A DNA stretch of 27,612 nucleotides from contig LIBV01000003.1 of the NCBI GenBank assembly GCA_001438335.1, positions 1-27,612 of the forward strand. Reading direction: 5' to 3'. The notes beneath the pieces are model-generated. The model saw only the letters and a list, made by a program, of their open reading frames with translations. It made no database searches and was not told where the DNA came from. The translations under genes and the position numbers were made by a program. The DNA is from Pelagibacteraceae bacterium BACL5 MAG-120820-bin39 (GTDB taxonomy: Bacteria > Pseudomonadota > Alphaproteobacteria > Pelagibacterales > Pelagibacteraceae). Positions 16,658 through 25,260 of the stretch are shown here, piece after piece (positions within the stretch are counted from its first letter, which is position 1; every line of letters starts with the position of its first letter).

Positions 16658-18316
16658 ATGAAAGACGAGTTATTATTTTGTCCACTTGGTGGATCCGGTG
16701 AAATTGGCATGAACATGAATCTATTTGGTTATGGTCAACCTGGAGATCATAAATGGATAATGGTCGATATTGGTGTCACATTTGCAGACGATACTTTGCC
16801 GGGTGTAGATTTAATATATCCAGATCCAGGATTTATCGTTGAAAAAAAAAATAATTTATTAGGTATAGTTCTTACTCATGCTCATGAGGATCATATAGGT
16901 GCGATTGCACATTTATGGCCTAAGTTAAAATGCAAAATATTTGCAACACCATTTACCGCTTTACTTGTTAAAGAAAAATTTAAAGAAAAACATATTGATA
17001 TTACGAAAGATCTTCAAATTGTCCAACTTAATGGAAAGGTTAAATTAGAACCTTTTGCAATTGAATATATAACATTAACTCATTCCATCCTTGAGCCTAA
17101 TGGTTTAAGAATTGAAACACCTGCTGGAGTAATTTTACATACTGGTGACTGGAAAGTTGATCCAAATCCATTAATTGGAGAAGATATCAATTCTAAAAGA
17201 TTAAAAGAAATTGGCGACGAAGGAGTCCTTGCAATGATTTGCGACTCAACTAATGTTTTTAGTGTTGGTAGAGCTGGATCAGAACTTGATGTTAGAAAAA
17301 GTATGCTAAATATTATGAGCAGACTAAAAAAAAGAATTATCATTACTTCATTTGCATCGAATGTAGCGAGAATGGAAACTGCTTTTTATTGTGCAGAACA
17401 AACGGGTAGACAGATATCTTTAGTCGGTAGATCTATGCATAGAATCTATAAAGCAGCTAGACAATGTGGATATTTACAAAATACAATTGAACCAATAGAT
17501 CCAAGACAAGCTAAAAATATCGCAAGAGATAAAATGGTTTACTTATGTACTGGAAGTCAAGGAGAGCCTATGGGTGCTATGATGCGTATTTCAAGTTATA
17601 TTCATCCTGATGTATTCATTGAAAAAGGTGATGCTGTTATTTTTTCATCTAAAATTATCCCAGGCAATGAAAAGAAATTATATAAACTTCACAATCAATT
17701 AGTAAAGGATGGAATAGAAGTTATATCTGAGGAAAGTGAATTTGTTCATGTTTCAGGACATCCTAATAGAGATGATTTAAGAGACATGTATGAATGGGTT
17801 AGACCAAAATGTGTTATACCCGTTCATGGAGAGCATAGACATATGATTGAACACATAAATTTTGCTAAAGAAATGCAAGTTCCATATCCTGTTCAAGTAG
17901 AAAATGGTGATATTGTAAAATTATATCCTGGTGACCAACCAGAAGTTTATGATAAAGCCCCTAGTGGTAGATTATATCTTGATGGAAATATTAGTGTAGA
18001 AGAAGATTCCCAATCTATAAAAGATAGAAAAAATCTTAGTGAAAATGGTTATCTAGAGGTAACATTAATGATTACTCCAAAAGGTAATATTCACAATAAT
18101 CCTGTACTATCTTTCAGGGGATTACCAGTCTATGAAAAGGATGAATTTATATATGGTTTAGAAGAAGAAATAGATAAGACAACTCGATCTTTTAAATTAG
18201 GTAGCCGACAGCAAGAACACAATTTAATTGATGCATTAAAAATTGCTTGCAGAAAATACTCAAAAGAAAAAACAGGGAAAAAACCTTTTACAAATATTAA
18301 TTTAGTTAGGATTTAA
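16658..18316 (+). CDS. rnj: Ribonuclease J
   Basis: A metallo-beta-lactamase/beta-CASP nuclease with 5'-3' exonuclease and endonuclease activity in RNA maturation and decay. The 552 residues match RNase J1/J2. The zinc motif THAHEDHIG gives H74, H76, D78 and H79; further ligands are H142 (THSILEPNG), D164 (HTGDWKVDP) and H390 (IPVHGEHRHM). The beta-CASP part contains CTGSQGEPMGAM and the SGHP motif around H368. The C-terminal 100 residues form the domain used for dimer formation in homologues. It shares a TAATG junction with the DUF1467 gene. Its place between coaX and DUF1467/proS is conserved in alphaproteobacteria. Confidence 0.95.
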   Translation: MKDELLFCPLGGSGEIGMNMNLFGYGQPGDHKWIMVDIGVTFADDTLPGVDLIYPDPGFIVEKKNNLLGIVLTHAHEDHIGAIAHLWPKLKCKIFATPFTALLVKEKFKEKHIDITKDLQIVQLNGKVKLEPFAIEYITLTHSILEPNGLRIETPAGVILHTGDWKVDPNPLIGEDINSKRLKEIGDEGVLAMICDSTNVFSVGRAGSELDVRKSMLNIMSRLKKRIIITSFASNVARMETAFYCAEQTGRQISLVGRSMHRIYKAARQCGYLQNTIEPIDPRQAKNIARDKMVYLCTGSQGEPMGAMMRISSYIHPDVFIEKGDAVIFSSKIIPGNEKKLYKLHNQLVKDGIEVISEESEFVHVSGHPNRDDLRDMYEWVRPKCVIPVHGEHRHMIEHINFAKEMQVPYPVQVENGDIVKLYPGDQPEVYDKAPSGRLYLDGNISVEEDSQSIKDRKNLSENGYLEVTLMITPKGNIHNNPVLSFRGLPVYEKDEFIYGLEEEIDKTTRSFKLGSRQQEHNLIDALKIACRKYSKEKTGKKPFTNINLVRI

Positions 18317-18561
18317 TGAGTATTACAGGTTTAGCAATTATATATATCATCATTTGGTGGATAGTATTTTTTGCTATATTGCCTATAGATGTAAATCGTG
18401 AAAAACCTCATAAAGTAGAGGGTGAAGATCCAGGATCACCGGAAAACCCTAAAATGTTAAAAAAATTTATTTATTGTACAGGAATTAGCACTATTATTTT
18501 TTTAATTATTTATTTATTAATGAAATTTGAATATTTGAACTTAAGAAATATTATTAGTTAA
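18316..18561 (+). CDS. DUF1467 family small membrane protein
   Basis: An 81-residue protein with two predicted membrane helices (about residues 4-24 and 51-69). A polar loop between them contains the proline/glycine-rich segment GEDPGSPENP. The layout, the FFAILPIDV end of helix 1 and the location between rnj and proS fit the alphaproteobacterial DUF1467 family; this assignment is from recollection of the family pattern. No function is known to me. The start ATG overlaps the rnj stop by one base, and proS begins immediately after its stop. It may be carried along by the operon or assist an envelope protein, but the sequence does not decide this. Confidence 0.8.
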   Translation: MSITGLAIIYIIIWWIVFFAILPIDVNREKPHKVEGEDPGSPENPKMLKKFIYCTGISTIIFLIIYLLMKFEYLNLRNIIS

Positions 18562-19896
18562 ATGTATATATCAAAATCTTTTATTCCCATTCTTAAAGAT
18601 ATTCCTTCGGAAGCAAAAATTAAGTCTCATCAATTAATGTTAAGAGTTGGGATGATAAAACAATCATCAGCAGGAATTTATTCATGGTTACCATTGGGTT
18701 TTAAGGTTATGAAAAAAATAGAACAAATTGTAAGGGAAGAACAAAATAAGATTGGTGCTCAGGAAATTTTAATGCCCACAATTCAATCTAGCGAAATATG
18801 GAAAGAAAGTGGGCGATACGATGATTATGGTGAAGAAATGTTACGAATAAAAGATCGACAAAATCGTGAAATGCTTTATGGACCGACCAATGAAGAACTA
18901 GTAACAGATATATTTAGATCCTCTATAAAATCATATAAATCATTACCACAACTACTTTATCATATTCAATGGAAGTTTAGAGATGAAATTAGACCAAGAT
19001 TTGGAATTATGAGAGGTCGTGAATTTTATATGAAAGATGCATATTCATTTGACGTTAGTGATGAAGAGGCATTCTTTTCATATAACAAATTTTTTATATC
19101 TTATTTAAGAACATTTAAAAGATTAGGCTTAACCGCTATACCTATGGCTGCTGACACAGGTCCAATTGGTGGCAATCTTTCACATGAGTTCATAATTTTA
19201 GCTGAAACTGGTGAAAGTAAAATTTTTACTGATAAAAGAATTTTTGACGTTGAAACAGGAGACATAGAGGTTGAAAAAAAATCATTAGAAGATTTAAGAA
19301 AAAAATATGAGGAATTTTACTCAGTGACAGATGAAAAATTTAATAAAGACGAATTTGAAAAAACAGTTGAGAAGAAAAATAGATTAATAACAAAAGGAAT
19401 TGAAGTGGGTCATATTTTTTATTTTGCTGACAAATATTCAAAACCAATGAATGCTGCTGTTGATTTGCCTGGAGGAAAAAAAGACTTTGTAAAAATGGGT
19501 TCTTACGGTATTGGTGTTTCAAGGCTAGTAGGTGCAATCATTGAAGCCAAATTTGATGAAAAAAATGAAATAATGAAATGGCCTATTTCTGTAGCACCTT
19601 ACGAATTAATCATCATTCCTATGATAAATAAGAATGATAATACCGCTCTCATAAAAGCAGAAAATATATTTTATGAATTAACAAAAAATAATATCGACAC
19701 AGTTATTGATGACACCGATGAAAATTACTCTTCAAAAATTAAAAAAAGCAATTTAATTGGTGCTCCTTATCAAATAATAATTGGTAAAAAATCCGAGGGA
19801 GATTTGCTAGAATTTAAGGAAACTGGTAAAGAGGCCAAAAATTTGCCATTAAATGAGATAATAAAGACCATCAAAGAACTCAAAGTTAAAAATTGA
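18562..19896 (+). CDS. proS: Prolyl-tRNA synthetase, short alphaproteobacterial type
   Basis: A class II synthetase that charges tRNA-Pro. The 444 residues are about 130 fewer than E. coli ProRS because the Ala-Pro editing insertion is reduced to roughly 80 residues of Lys/Glu-rich sequence (about 200-285). Class II motif 2 is FRDEIRPRFGIMRGREF (139-155), motif 3 is GSYGIGVSR (313-321), and a C-terminal anticodon-binding domain follows from about 345. The N-terminal segment QSSAGIYSWLPLGFKVMKKI is typical. The ATG abuts the stop of the DUF1467 gene. Its TGA stop overlaps the TTG start of lolC as TTGA. Confidence 0.97.
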   Translation: MYISKSFIPILKDIPSEAKIKSHQLMLRVGMIKQSSAGIYSWLPLGFKVMKKIEQIVREEQNKIGAQEILMPTIQSSEIWKESGRYDDYGEEMLRIKDRQNREMLYGPTNEELVTDIFRSSIKSYKSLPQLLYHIQWKFRDEIRPRFGIMRGREFYMKDAYSFDVSDEEAFFSYNKFFISYLRTFKRLGLTAIPMAADTGPIGGNLSHEFIILAETGESKIFTDKRIFDVETGDIEVEKKSLEDLRKKYEEFYSVTDEKFNKDEFEKTVEKKNRLITKGIEVGHIFYFADKYSKPMNAAVDLPGGKKDFVKMGSYGIGVSRLVGAIIEAKFDEKNEIMKWPISVAPYELIIIPMINKNDNTALIKAENIFYELTKNNIDTVIDDTDENYSSKIKKSNLIGAPYQIIIGKKSEGDLLEFKETGKEAKNLPLNEIIKTIKELKVKN

Positions 19897-21125
19897 TATC
19901 TACATTAGAAAAAGAAGTTACTTTTAGATTTTTAAAAGCCAGAAAAAAGGATGGTTTTCTAAATATTATTTCTATCTTTTCCTTCATTGGAATAAGTTTA
20001 GGTGTTGCAGTTTTAATTATAGTTATGTCTGTAATGAATGGTTTTAGGACAGAACTAATTAATAAAATTGTGGGTTTTAATTCTCATATCACCGTCAAAC
20101 CATATCAAAATAAGATTGATCAAAAAAAACTCAACAATCTTGATTTAAAAACTTTATCAAAAAATTTAGTTTTTAGTAATTCCGGTGAAGGAATCATTAT
20201 TAAAAATGATATTACAAAAGGCATTTTATTAAGAGGTTATGGTACAAATGATTTTTCTTTATTAGATATAATTAATAATGATGGTTTTGAAGGTAATAAG
20301 AATTCATTAACAGGAAATTTTATTTCTATAGGTAGAGAGTTAAGTTTTACTTTAGACTTGGATATTGGAGATGATATAACTTTAATGTCTCCATCAGGTG
20401 TTGAAACTATTATTGGTAATTTACCTAAGCAAAAAACATTTACTATAATTTCAATTTTTGATAGTGGTCTTGCCGATTTTGATAACAATATTGTCTTTAT
20501 TAATCTTAAAACTTTAGAAGAATTTTTTAATTTAGAAACTAATTCTAGAAATTTAGAAATTTATCTTAAAAATCCACAAAACATCGAGTCTCAGAAAGAA
20601 AAAATTCAAAGTATATTTGATCAAGAATTTATATTTAGCTGGGCAGATATGAACAGTTCATTATTTTCAGCATTAAAAGTTGAAAGAAATGTGATGTTTA
20701 TTATTTTATCATTAATTATTATTGTTGCTGCTTTTAATATTATTTCAGGATTAACTATTTTGGTAAAGAATAAAACCCGTGATATTGCAATTTTAAAATC
20801 TATAGGTGTATTAAATAAGTCAATTGTTAAAATTTTTTTTCTTGTTGGAGTAATTATTGGAACTTCAGCAACTCTTTTTGGAATTTTTTTAGGTGTTTTA
20901 TTTTCTATTTATATAGAAAATATAAGAGCATTTCTTAGCAGTTCATTTAATATTTCATTATTTCCTGAAGAAATTTATTTTTTAAGCAAAATGCCATCTG
21001 AAATTAATCCTACTTCAATATTTATAATTGCTTCATGTTCTATTATTATAACTATAATTGTATCAATTTTTCCTGCTATTAAAGCTGCAAGATTAGACCC
21101 AATTCAATCTTTAAAATATGAGTAA
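19893..21125 (+). CDS. lolC: Lipoprotein-releasing ABC transporter permease (LolC/LolE family), TTG start
   Basis: The inner-membrane permease that extracts outer-membrane lipoproteins and hands them to LolA. The 410 residues show the LolC/E plan: one N-terminal helix (about 24-47), a large periplasmic MacB-like domain (about 50-260), then three helices (about 267-292, 308-340, 372-395) forming the FtsX domain. The protein ends in AARLDPIQSLKYE, a family signature. No ATG gives a full N-terminus. The TTG at 19893 yields ISTLEKEVTFRFLKARKKDG, which aligns with the family start, and it overlaps the proS stop as TTGA. Only one permease gene is present, so it may act as a homodimer with two LolD copies. 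It overlaps lolD by 8 nt. Confidence 0.93.
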   Translation: MISTLEKEVTFRFLKARKKDGFLNIISIFSFIGISLGVAVLIIVMSVMNGFRTELINKIVGFNSHITVKPYQNKIDQKKLNNLDLKTLSKNLVFSNSGEGIIIKNDITKGILLRGYGTNDFSLLDIINNDGFEGNKNSLTGNFISIGRELSFTLDLDIGDDITLMSPSGVETIIGNLPKQKTFTIISIFDSGLADFDNNIVFINLKTLEEFFNLETNSRNLEIYLKNPQNIESQKEKIQSIFDQEFIFSWADMNSSLFSALKVERNVMFIILSLIIIVAAFNIISGLTILVKNKTRDIAILKSIGVLNKSIVKIFFLVGVIIGTSATLFGIFLGVLFSIYIENIRAFLSSSFNISLFPEEIYFLSKMPSEINPTSIFIIASCSIIITIIVSIFPAIKAARLDPIQSLKYE

Positions 21126-21795
21126 TTTTTTTCAACTAATAAATATTTCTAAAACTTTTGAAGTTAATAAAAAAGTAAAAGTTTTAAAAAATTTAACATT
21201 TAATTTTAAAAAAGGAAAAATTTATTCTATAGTTGGACCTTCTGGGTCAGGTAAATCGACTCTTTTAAATATATTATCTTTAATAGATCGACCAACAAAT
21301 GGTCATGTTAAATTAGAAAATACAGATATAAAATTTGAAGATAAAAATAAAAATGATTTAATTAGAGCAAATAAAATTGGAATTGTTTACCAGCAGAATA
21401 ATTTATTAAATGATTTCACAGCAATTGAGAATGTGTGTTTAGCTAATTTAACTATAAATAATAATAAGAATATCGCTTTAGATAATGCCACAACTATTTT
21501 AAAAAAAATTGGATTATCAAATCGTTTTAATCACTACCCCTCACAACTCTCAGGTGGTGAGATGCAAAGAGTAGCTATTGCTAGAGCTTTAGTAAATAAT
21601 CCTGATATTATTCTTGCTGATGAGCCTACTGGAAGTTTAGATTTAGAAACTGCAAAAGAAGTTTTTAAAATCTTTGAAAAACAAAAAAAACCAAACAGAT
21701 TGATTATTTTTGCAACTCATAATAGATTTTTTGCTAATAAGGCTGATTGTCAGTTGGAAATGAATAATGGTAGTATAAAAATCATTAATGCTTGA
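21118..21795 (+). CDS. lolD: Lipoprotein-releasing ABC transporter ATP-binding protein
   Basis: A cytoplasmic ATPase that powers the adjacent permease. The 225 residues match LolD. In order: Walker A GPSGSGKST (40-48), Q-loop VYQQNN (90-95), ABC signature LSGGEMQR (144-151), Walker B IILADEP with catalytic E169, D-loop GSLD and switch H201 (ATHN). MacB/FtsE-type ATPases share these motifs; the overlap with the LolC-type gene makes LolD the right call. It overlaps lolC by 8 nt and dnaE by 8 nt. Confidence 0.95.
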   Translation: MSNFFQLINISKTFEVNKKVKVLKNLTFNFKKGKIYSIVGPSGSGKSTLLNILSLIDRPTNGHVKLENTDIKFEDKNKNDLIRANKIGIVYQQNNLLNDFTAIENVCLANLTINNNKNIALDNATTILKKIGLSNRFNHYPSQLSGGEMQRVAIARALVNNPDIILADEPTGSLDLETAKEVFKIFEKQKKPNRLIIFATHNRFFANKADCQLEMNNGSIKIINA

Positions 21796-24700
21796 TTCAG
21801 ATATACAATTTTTTAACCACCTAAAAATACATAGCCAATATTCAATTTGCGAAGGTGCTATAAAAATTGATGATTTAAAAGATTATTGTAAAGATAATAA
21901 AATTAGATCAATCGGATTATGCGATACTGCTAATTTGTGCGGTGCTTTAGAATTTGCTGAAAAAATATCTAAATCAGGCTCTCAACCTATAATAGGAACA
22001 CAAATTAATTTTCAATTTGAAGATACTACAGGATTGTTACCTTTATTTGCTTTAAACGAAAAGGGCTATAAAAGAATTATTGAATTATCATCGCAATCAT
22101 ATCTTAAAAATGATGCTTTATCAGAACCACATTTAATTTTTGATGAATTATTAGAAAATTCTAATGGTGTTTCAATTTTTTCAGGAACTATAAATGGTTT
22201 CTTTGGTAGGCTTTATAAAAAAGGTAAATTTAGTGAAATTAAAAAATTTTACAAAAATCTTAAATCAAAATTTGAAGATAGATTTTACTTGGAAATTCAA
22301 AGACATAATGACGATAACGAAATTGGTTTTGAAAAATTTAACTTAGCTTGCTCTCTTGAGCTTGAAATACCTATTATAGCTACCAATGAAGTTTTTTATA
22401 TGAATAAAGACATGCATGAAGCTCATGATGCACTAATTTGTATAGGTAATAAAACTTATGTAAATGATAAAAATAGATTAAAATTTTCAGATCAACATTA
22501 TTTTAAAGAAAACTTAGAAATGTTAGAATTATTTGCTGACATTCCTGAAGCCTTAGAGAATAATTATAATTTTCCAAAACGTTGCAGTTTTCGACCACTA
22601 TTTTCTAAACCGATTTTACCAAATATAAGCTCTGAAAAGGGTGGTGACGCAAGTGAAATTTTGAGAAAAGAGTCATTAGATGGCTTAATTTTTAAATTTA
22701 AAAAATTTTTTAATTTAGAAGAGAGTCAATTAGAAAATAATGAAAAATTTTTACAATATAAAGATAGACTGGATCATGAATTAGATATTATTATTGAAAT
22801 GAAATATTCAAGTTATTTTTTAATAGTCTCTGATTATATTAAGTGGGCCAAAAATAGCGATATTCCAGTTGGACCAGGAAGGGGATCTGGCGCTGGCTCA
22901 TTAGTTGCTTGGTGTTTATCAATTACAGATGTTGATCCTATAAAGTTTAATTTAATCTTTGAGAGATTTTTAAATCCTGATCGAATCTCTATGCCAGATT
23001 TTGATATTGATTTTTGTGAAGACAAAAGAGATTTGGTATTTGAATATTTAACTAAGAAGTACAAAGATAGTGTAGCTCACATTATTACATTTGGAAAATT
23101 AAAAGCTAGAATGGTTATTCGTGATGTTGGAAGAGTATTGGGTCTTCCTTATGGCTTTGTTGATAGTATTTCAAAAATGATACCTTTTGATCCATCAAGA
23201 CCACAATCTTTAACTCAATGTATTGCTGGTGAACCTCGATTACAAAAATTAATTAATGAGGATACTAGAGTTAAAAAATTAACAGATTTATCTTTGAAAT
23301 TAGAAGGTTTAAATCGTAATGTTGCAACTCATGCTGCAGGTGTTGTAATTGCAGATAGAAAACTTACAGAAGTGGTGCCATTATATAAAGATGCAGCAGC
23401 TAATTTATTGTTGCCTTCAACGCAATTTGACATGTACTCAGCAGAGAATGCAGGTTTAATTAAATTTGATTTTTTAGGCTTAAAAACTTTAACAGTAATT
23501 AACAACACTCAGAAATTAGCTCAAAAAAAAGACAAGAATTTTAATATTGAAAATATTAGTTACGAAGATCCAAAAGTTTTTGAACTATTATCAAGTGGAA
23601 ATACTGTTGGTTTATTTCAAGTTGAGAGTGCCGGTATGAGAGATGCATTAATACATATGAAACCCAATCATATTGAGGATATAATAGCGTTAGTAGCTCT
23701 ATATAGACCTGGACCAATGAGCAATATTCCAACTTACAATGATTGTAAACATGGAAGACAAACACCAGATTATTTACACCCCTTATTAGAAGATATTTTA
23801 AAACCAACTTATGGAGTAATTATTTATCAAGAACAAGTAATGCAAATAGCTCAAAAATTATCAGGTTTTACTGCTGGTCAGGCTGATCTTTTAAGAAGAG
23901 CAATGGGTAAAAAGAAAAGGGCTGAATTAGAAAAACAAAAACAAGGTTTTATTGCTGGAGCTGTTAAAAATGGAATTGGTAAAGATGTTGCAGCAGGAAT
24001 TTTTTTAAAAATAGAACCCTTTGCAGAATATGGATTTAATAAAAGCCATGCAGCAGCTTATGCTATTATTTCTTATCAAACCGCTTATTTAAAAACCTAT
24101 TACCCCAAAGAATTCATTGCTGCATCAATGACAATGGATTTATCAAATCAAAATAAATTAAGTGAGTTTTATGAGGAATTAAAAAGATTAGATATAGAAG
24201 TAATAAGACCAGATATTAATGAATGTTTTGCTGATTTTAGAACTGATATTGAAAAATTTTATTATGCTTTAGGAGGAATTAAAGCTGTAGGATATGAAGC
24301 TATCTCAAATATAGTTAAAGAAAGATTAACTAATGGAAAATTTAAATCAATTAATGATTTTCTAAATCGAGTGAGTCCAAAAGATATTAATAAATTACAA
24401 TTAGAAGGTTTAGTTAAAGCAGGTGCTTTCGACTCGATTAATTCAAATCGACAGGCACTTTTTAATTCAATACCTAATTTTATTTTAAAAACAAAAAATC
24501 TATTTGAAAATAAATTAACAAATCAAATTGATCTTTTTGGTGATGAGGAAAATCAAGAAGAAAACATTGTTATTGATATTGAGGATTGGAATTTTGAGGA
24601 GAGATTATCCAAAGAATTTGAGGCAGTTGGTTTTTTTATATCTGATCATCCTTTAAATCAATTCAAAGACATTTTTGAAGATTATAAAATAATGGATTAT

Positions 24701-25204
24701 TTAACTTTTAACTTATCAGATGAAATTAAAGAAGCAAATATTGCCGCTACTTTACTTAAAGTTCAAGAAAGAAAAACTGCAAAAGGTAATTCATATGCAG
24801 TTATTAAACTTACAGATCTTACAAGTGTTTTTGAATTATTTATTTTTTCAGATACCTTAGATTTAAATAGAGAAATTTTAAAAGAAGGAAATTCATTAAT
24901 ATTAACTTTGTTAAAAAATATTTCTAATGATGAAAATAGGTTTAAAAGAATTAATGTTCATAAGATTACTTCATTAAAAGATTTATTTAATAGCCCAATT
25001 TCAGATATAACTTTTTCTATTAACTCTATTGAAGAAATTGATCGAATTTCAAAATTTCTGAATAAAGAGGGAAAAACATTGATTAATATAAGCCTTAAGA
25101 ACGAAGAAAATAATTTGCTCTTTCAATTAAAAAATAAAAGAGAATTGGATAGAAAAACTATTAATTTATTAAGAAATAAGCAAATATTGACCCAAATTAA
25201 CTAA
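21788..25204 (+). CDS. dnaE: DNA polymerase III alpha subunit
   Basis: The replicative polymerase catalytic subunit, with 1138 residues as in DnaE1. An N-terminal PHP domain (about 8-280) is followed by the C-family palm. Catalytic Asp residues lie in PDFDIDF (403-409) and at D561 in FDFLGLKTL. Fingers and thumb contain RPGPMSNIPTY, YQEQVMQIA and the segment AEYGFNKSHAAAYAIISYQT. A clamp-binding motif QIDLF starts at residue 913, just before the OB-fold (ANIAATLLKVQERKTAKGNS). The PHP metal motif is degraded: K13 replaces a His in HLKIH, E22 replaces Asp, and DTAN replaces DHxN, so a separate DnaQ should provide proofreading. It overlaps lolD by 8 nt and ends the long gene array; I see no terminator hairpin after it. 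Confidence 0.97.
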   Translation: MLDSDIQFFNHLKIHSQYSICEGAIKIDDLKDYCKDNKIRSIGLCDTANLCGALEFAEKISKSGSQPIIGTQINFQFEDTTGLLPLFALNEKGYKRIIELSSQSYLKNDALSEPHLIFDELLENSNGVSIFSGTINGFFGRLYKKGKFSEIKKFYKNLKSKFEDRFYLEIQRHNDDNEIGFEKFNLACSLELEIPIIATNEVFYMNKDMHEAHDALICIGNKTYVNDKNRLKFSDQHYFKENLEMLELFADIPEALENNYNFPKRCSFRPLFSKPILPNISSEKGGDASEILRKESLDGLIFKFKKFFNLEESQLENNEKFLQYKDRLDHELDIIIEMKYSSYFLIVSDYIKWAKNSDIPVGPGRGSGAGSLVAWCLSITDVDPIKFNLIFERFLNPDRISMPDFDIDFCEDKRDLVFEYLTKKYKDSVAHIITFGKLKARMVIRDVGRVLGLPYGFVDSISKMIPFDPSRPQSLTQCIAGEPRLQKLINEDTRVKKLTDLSLKLEGLNRNVATHAAGVVIADRKLTEVVPLYKDAAANLLLPSTQFDMYSAENAGLIKFDFLGLKTLTVINNTQKLAQKKDKNFNIENISYEDPKVFELLSSGNTVGLFQVESAGMRDALIHMKPNHIEDIIALVALYRPGPMSNIPTYNDCKHGRQTPDYLHPLLEDILKPTYGVIIYQEQVMQIAQKLSGFTAGQADLLRRAMGKKKRAELEKQKQGFIAGAVKNGIGKDVAAGIFLKIEPFAEYGFNKSHAAAYAIISYQTAYLKTYYPKEFIAASMTMDLSNQNKLSEFYEELKRLDIEVIRPDINECFADFRTDIEKFYYALGGIKAVGYEAISNIVKERLTNGKFKSINDFLNRVSPKDINKLQLEGLVKAGAFDSINSNRQALFNSIPNFILKTKNLFENKLTNQIDLFGDEENQEENIVIDIEDWNFEERLSKEFEAVGFFISDHPLNQFKDIFEDYKIMDYLTFNLSDEIKEANIAATLLKVQERKTAKGNSYAVIKLTDLTSVFELFIFSDTLDLNREILKEGNSLILTLLKNISNDENRFKRINVHKITSLKDLFNSPISDITFSINSIEEIDRISKFLNKEGKTLINISLKNEENNLLFQLKNKRELDRKTINLLRNKQILTQIN

Positions 25205-25211
25205 ATTATAC

Positions 25212-25240
25212 TTGTTAATTCATATAAATCTTTGTAAATA
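25212..25240 (+). promoter_or_regulatory. Candidate promoter for rpsB-tsf-frr-uppS
   Basis: TTGTTA (25212-25217, 4/6 to -35) is followed after 17 nt by TAAATA (25235-25240, 3/6 to -10). A start near 25247 would place the whole structured leader in the transcript. Other A/T hexamers, such as TATACT at 25207-25212, are as close to the -10 consensus but lack a spaced partner. The strength of this call comes from location, not sequence. Confidence 0.25.
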
Positions 25241-25260
25241 CACATTAAATTAAATTAACA

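Noticed and set aside
25187..25212. TTGACC (25187-25192) and TATACT (25207-25212) as a promoter for rpsB.
   Set aside because: Both hexamers are good matches but the spacer is only 14 nt, too short for a sigma70 promoter.
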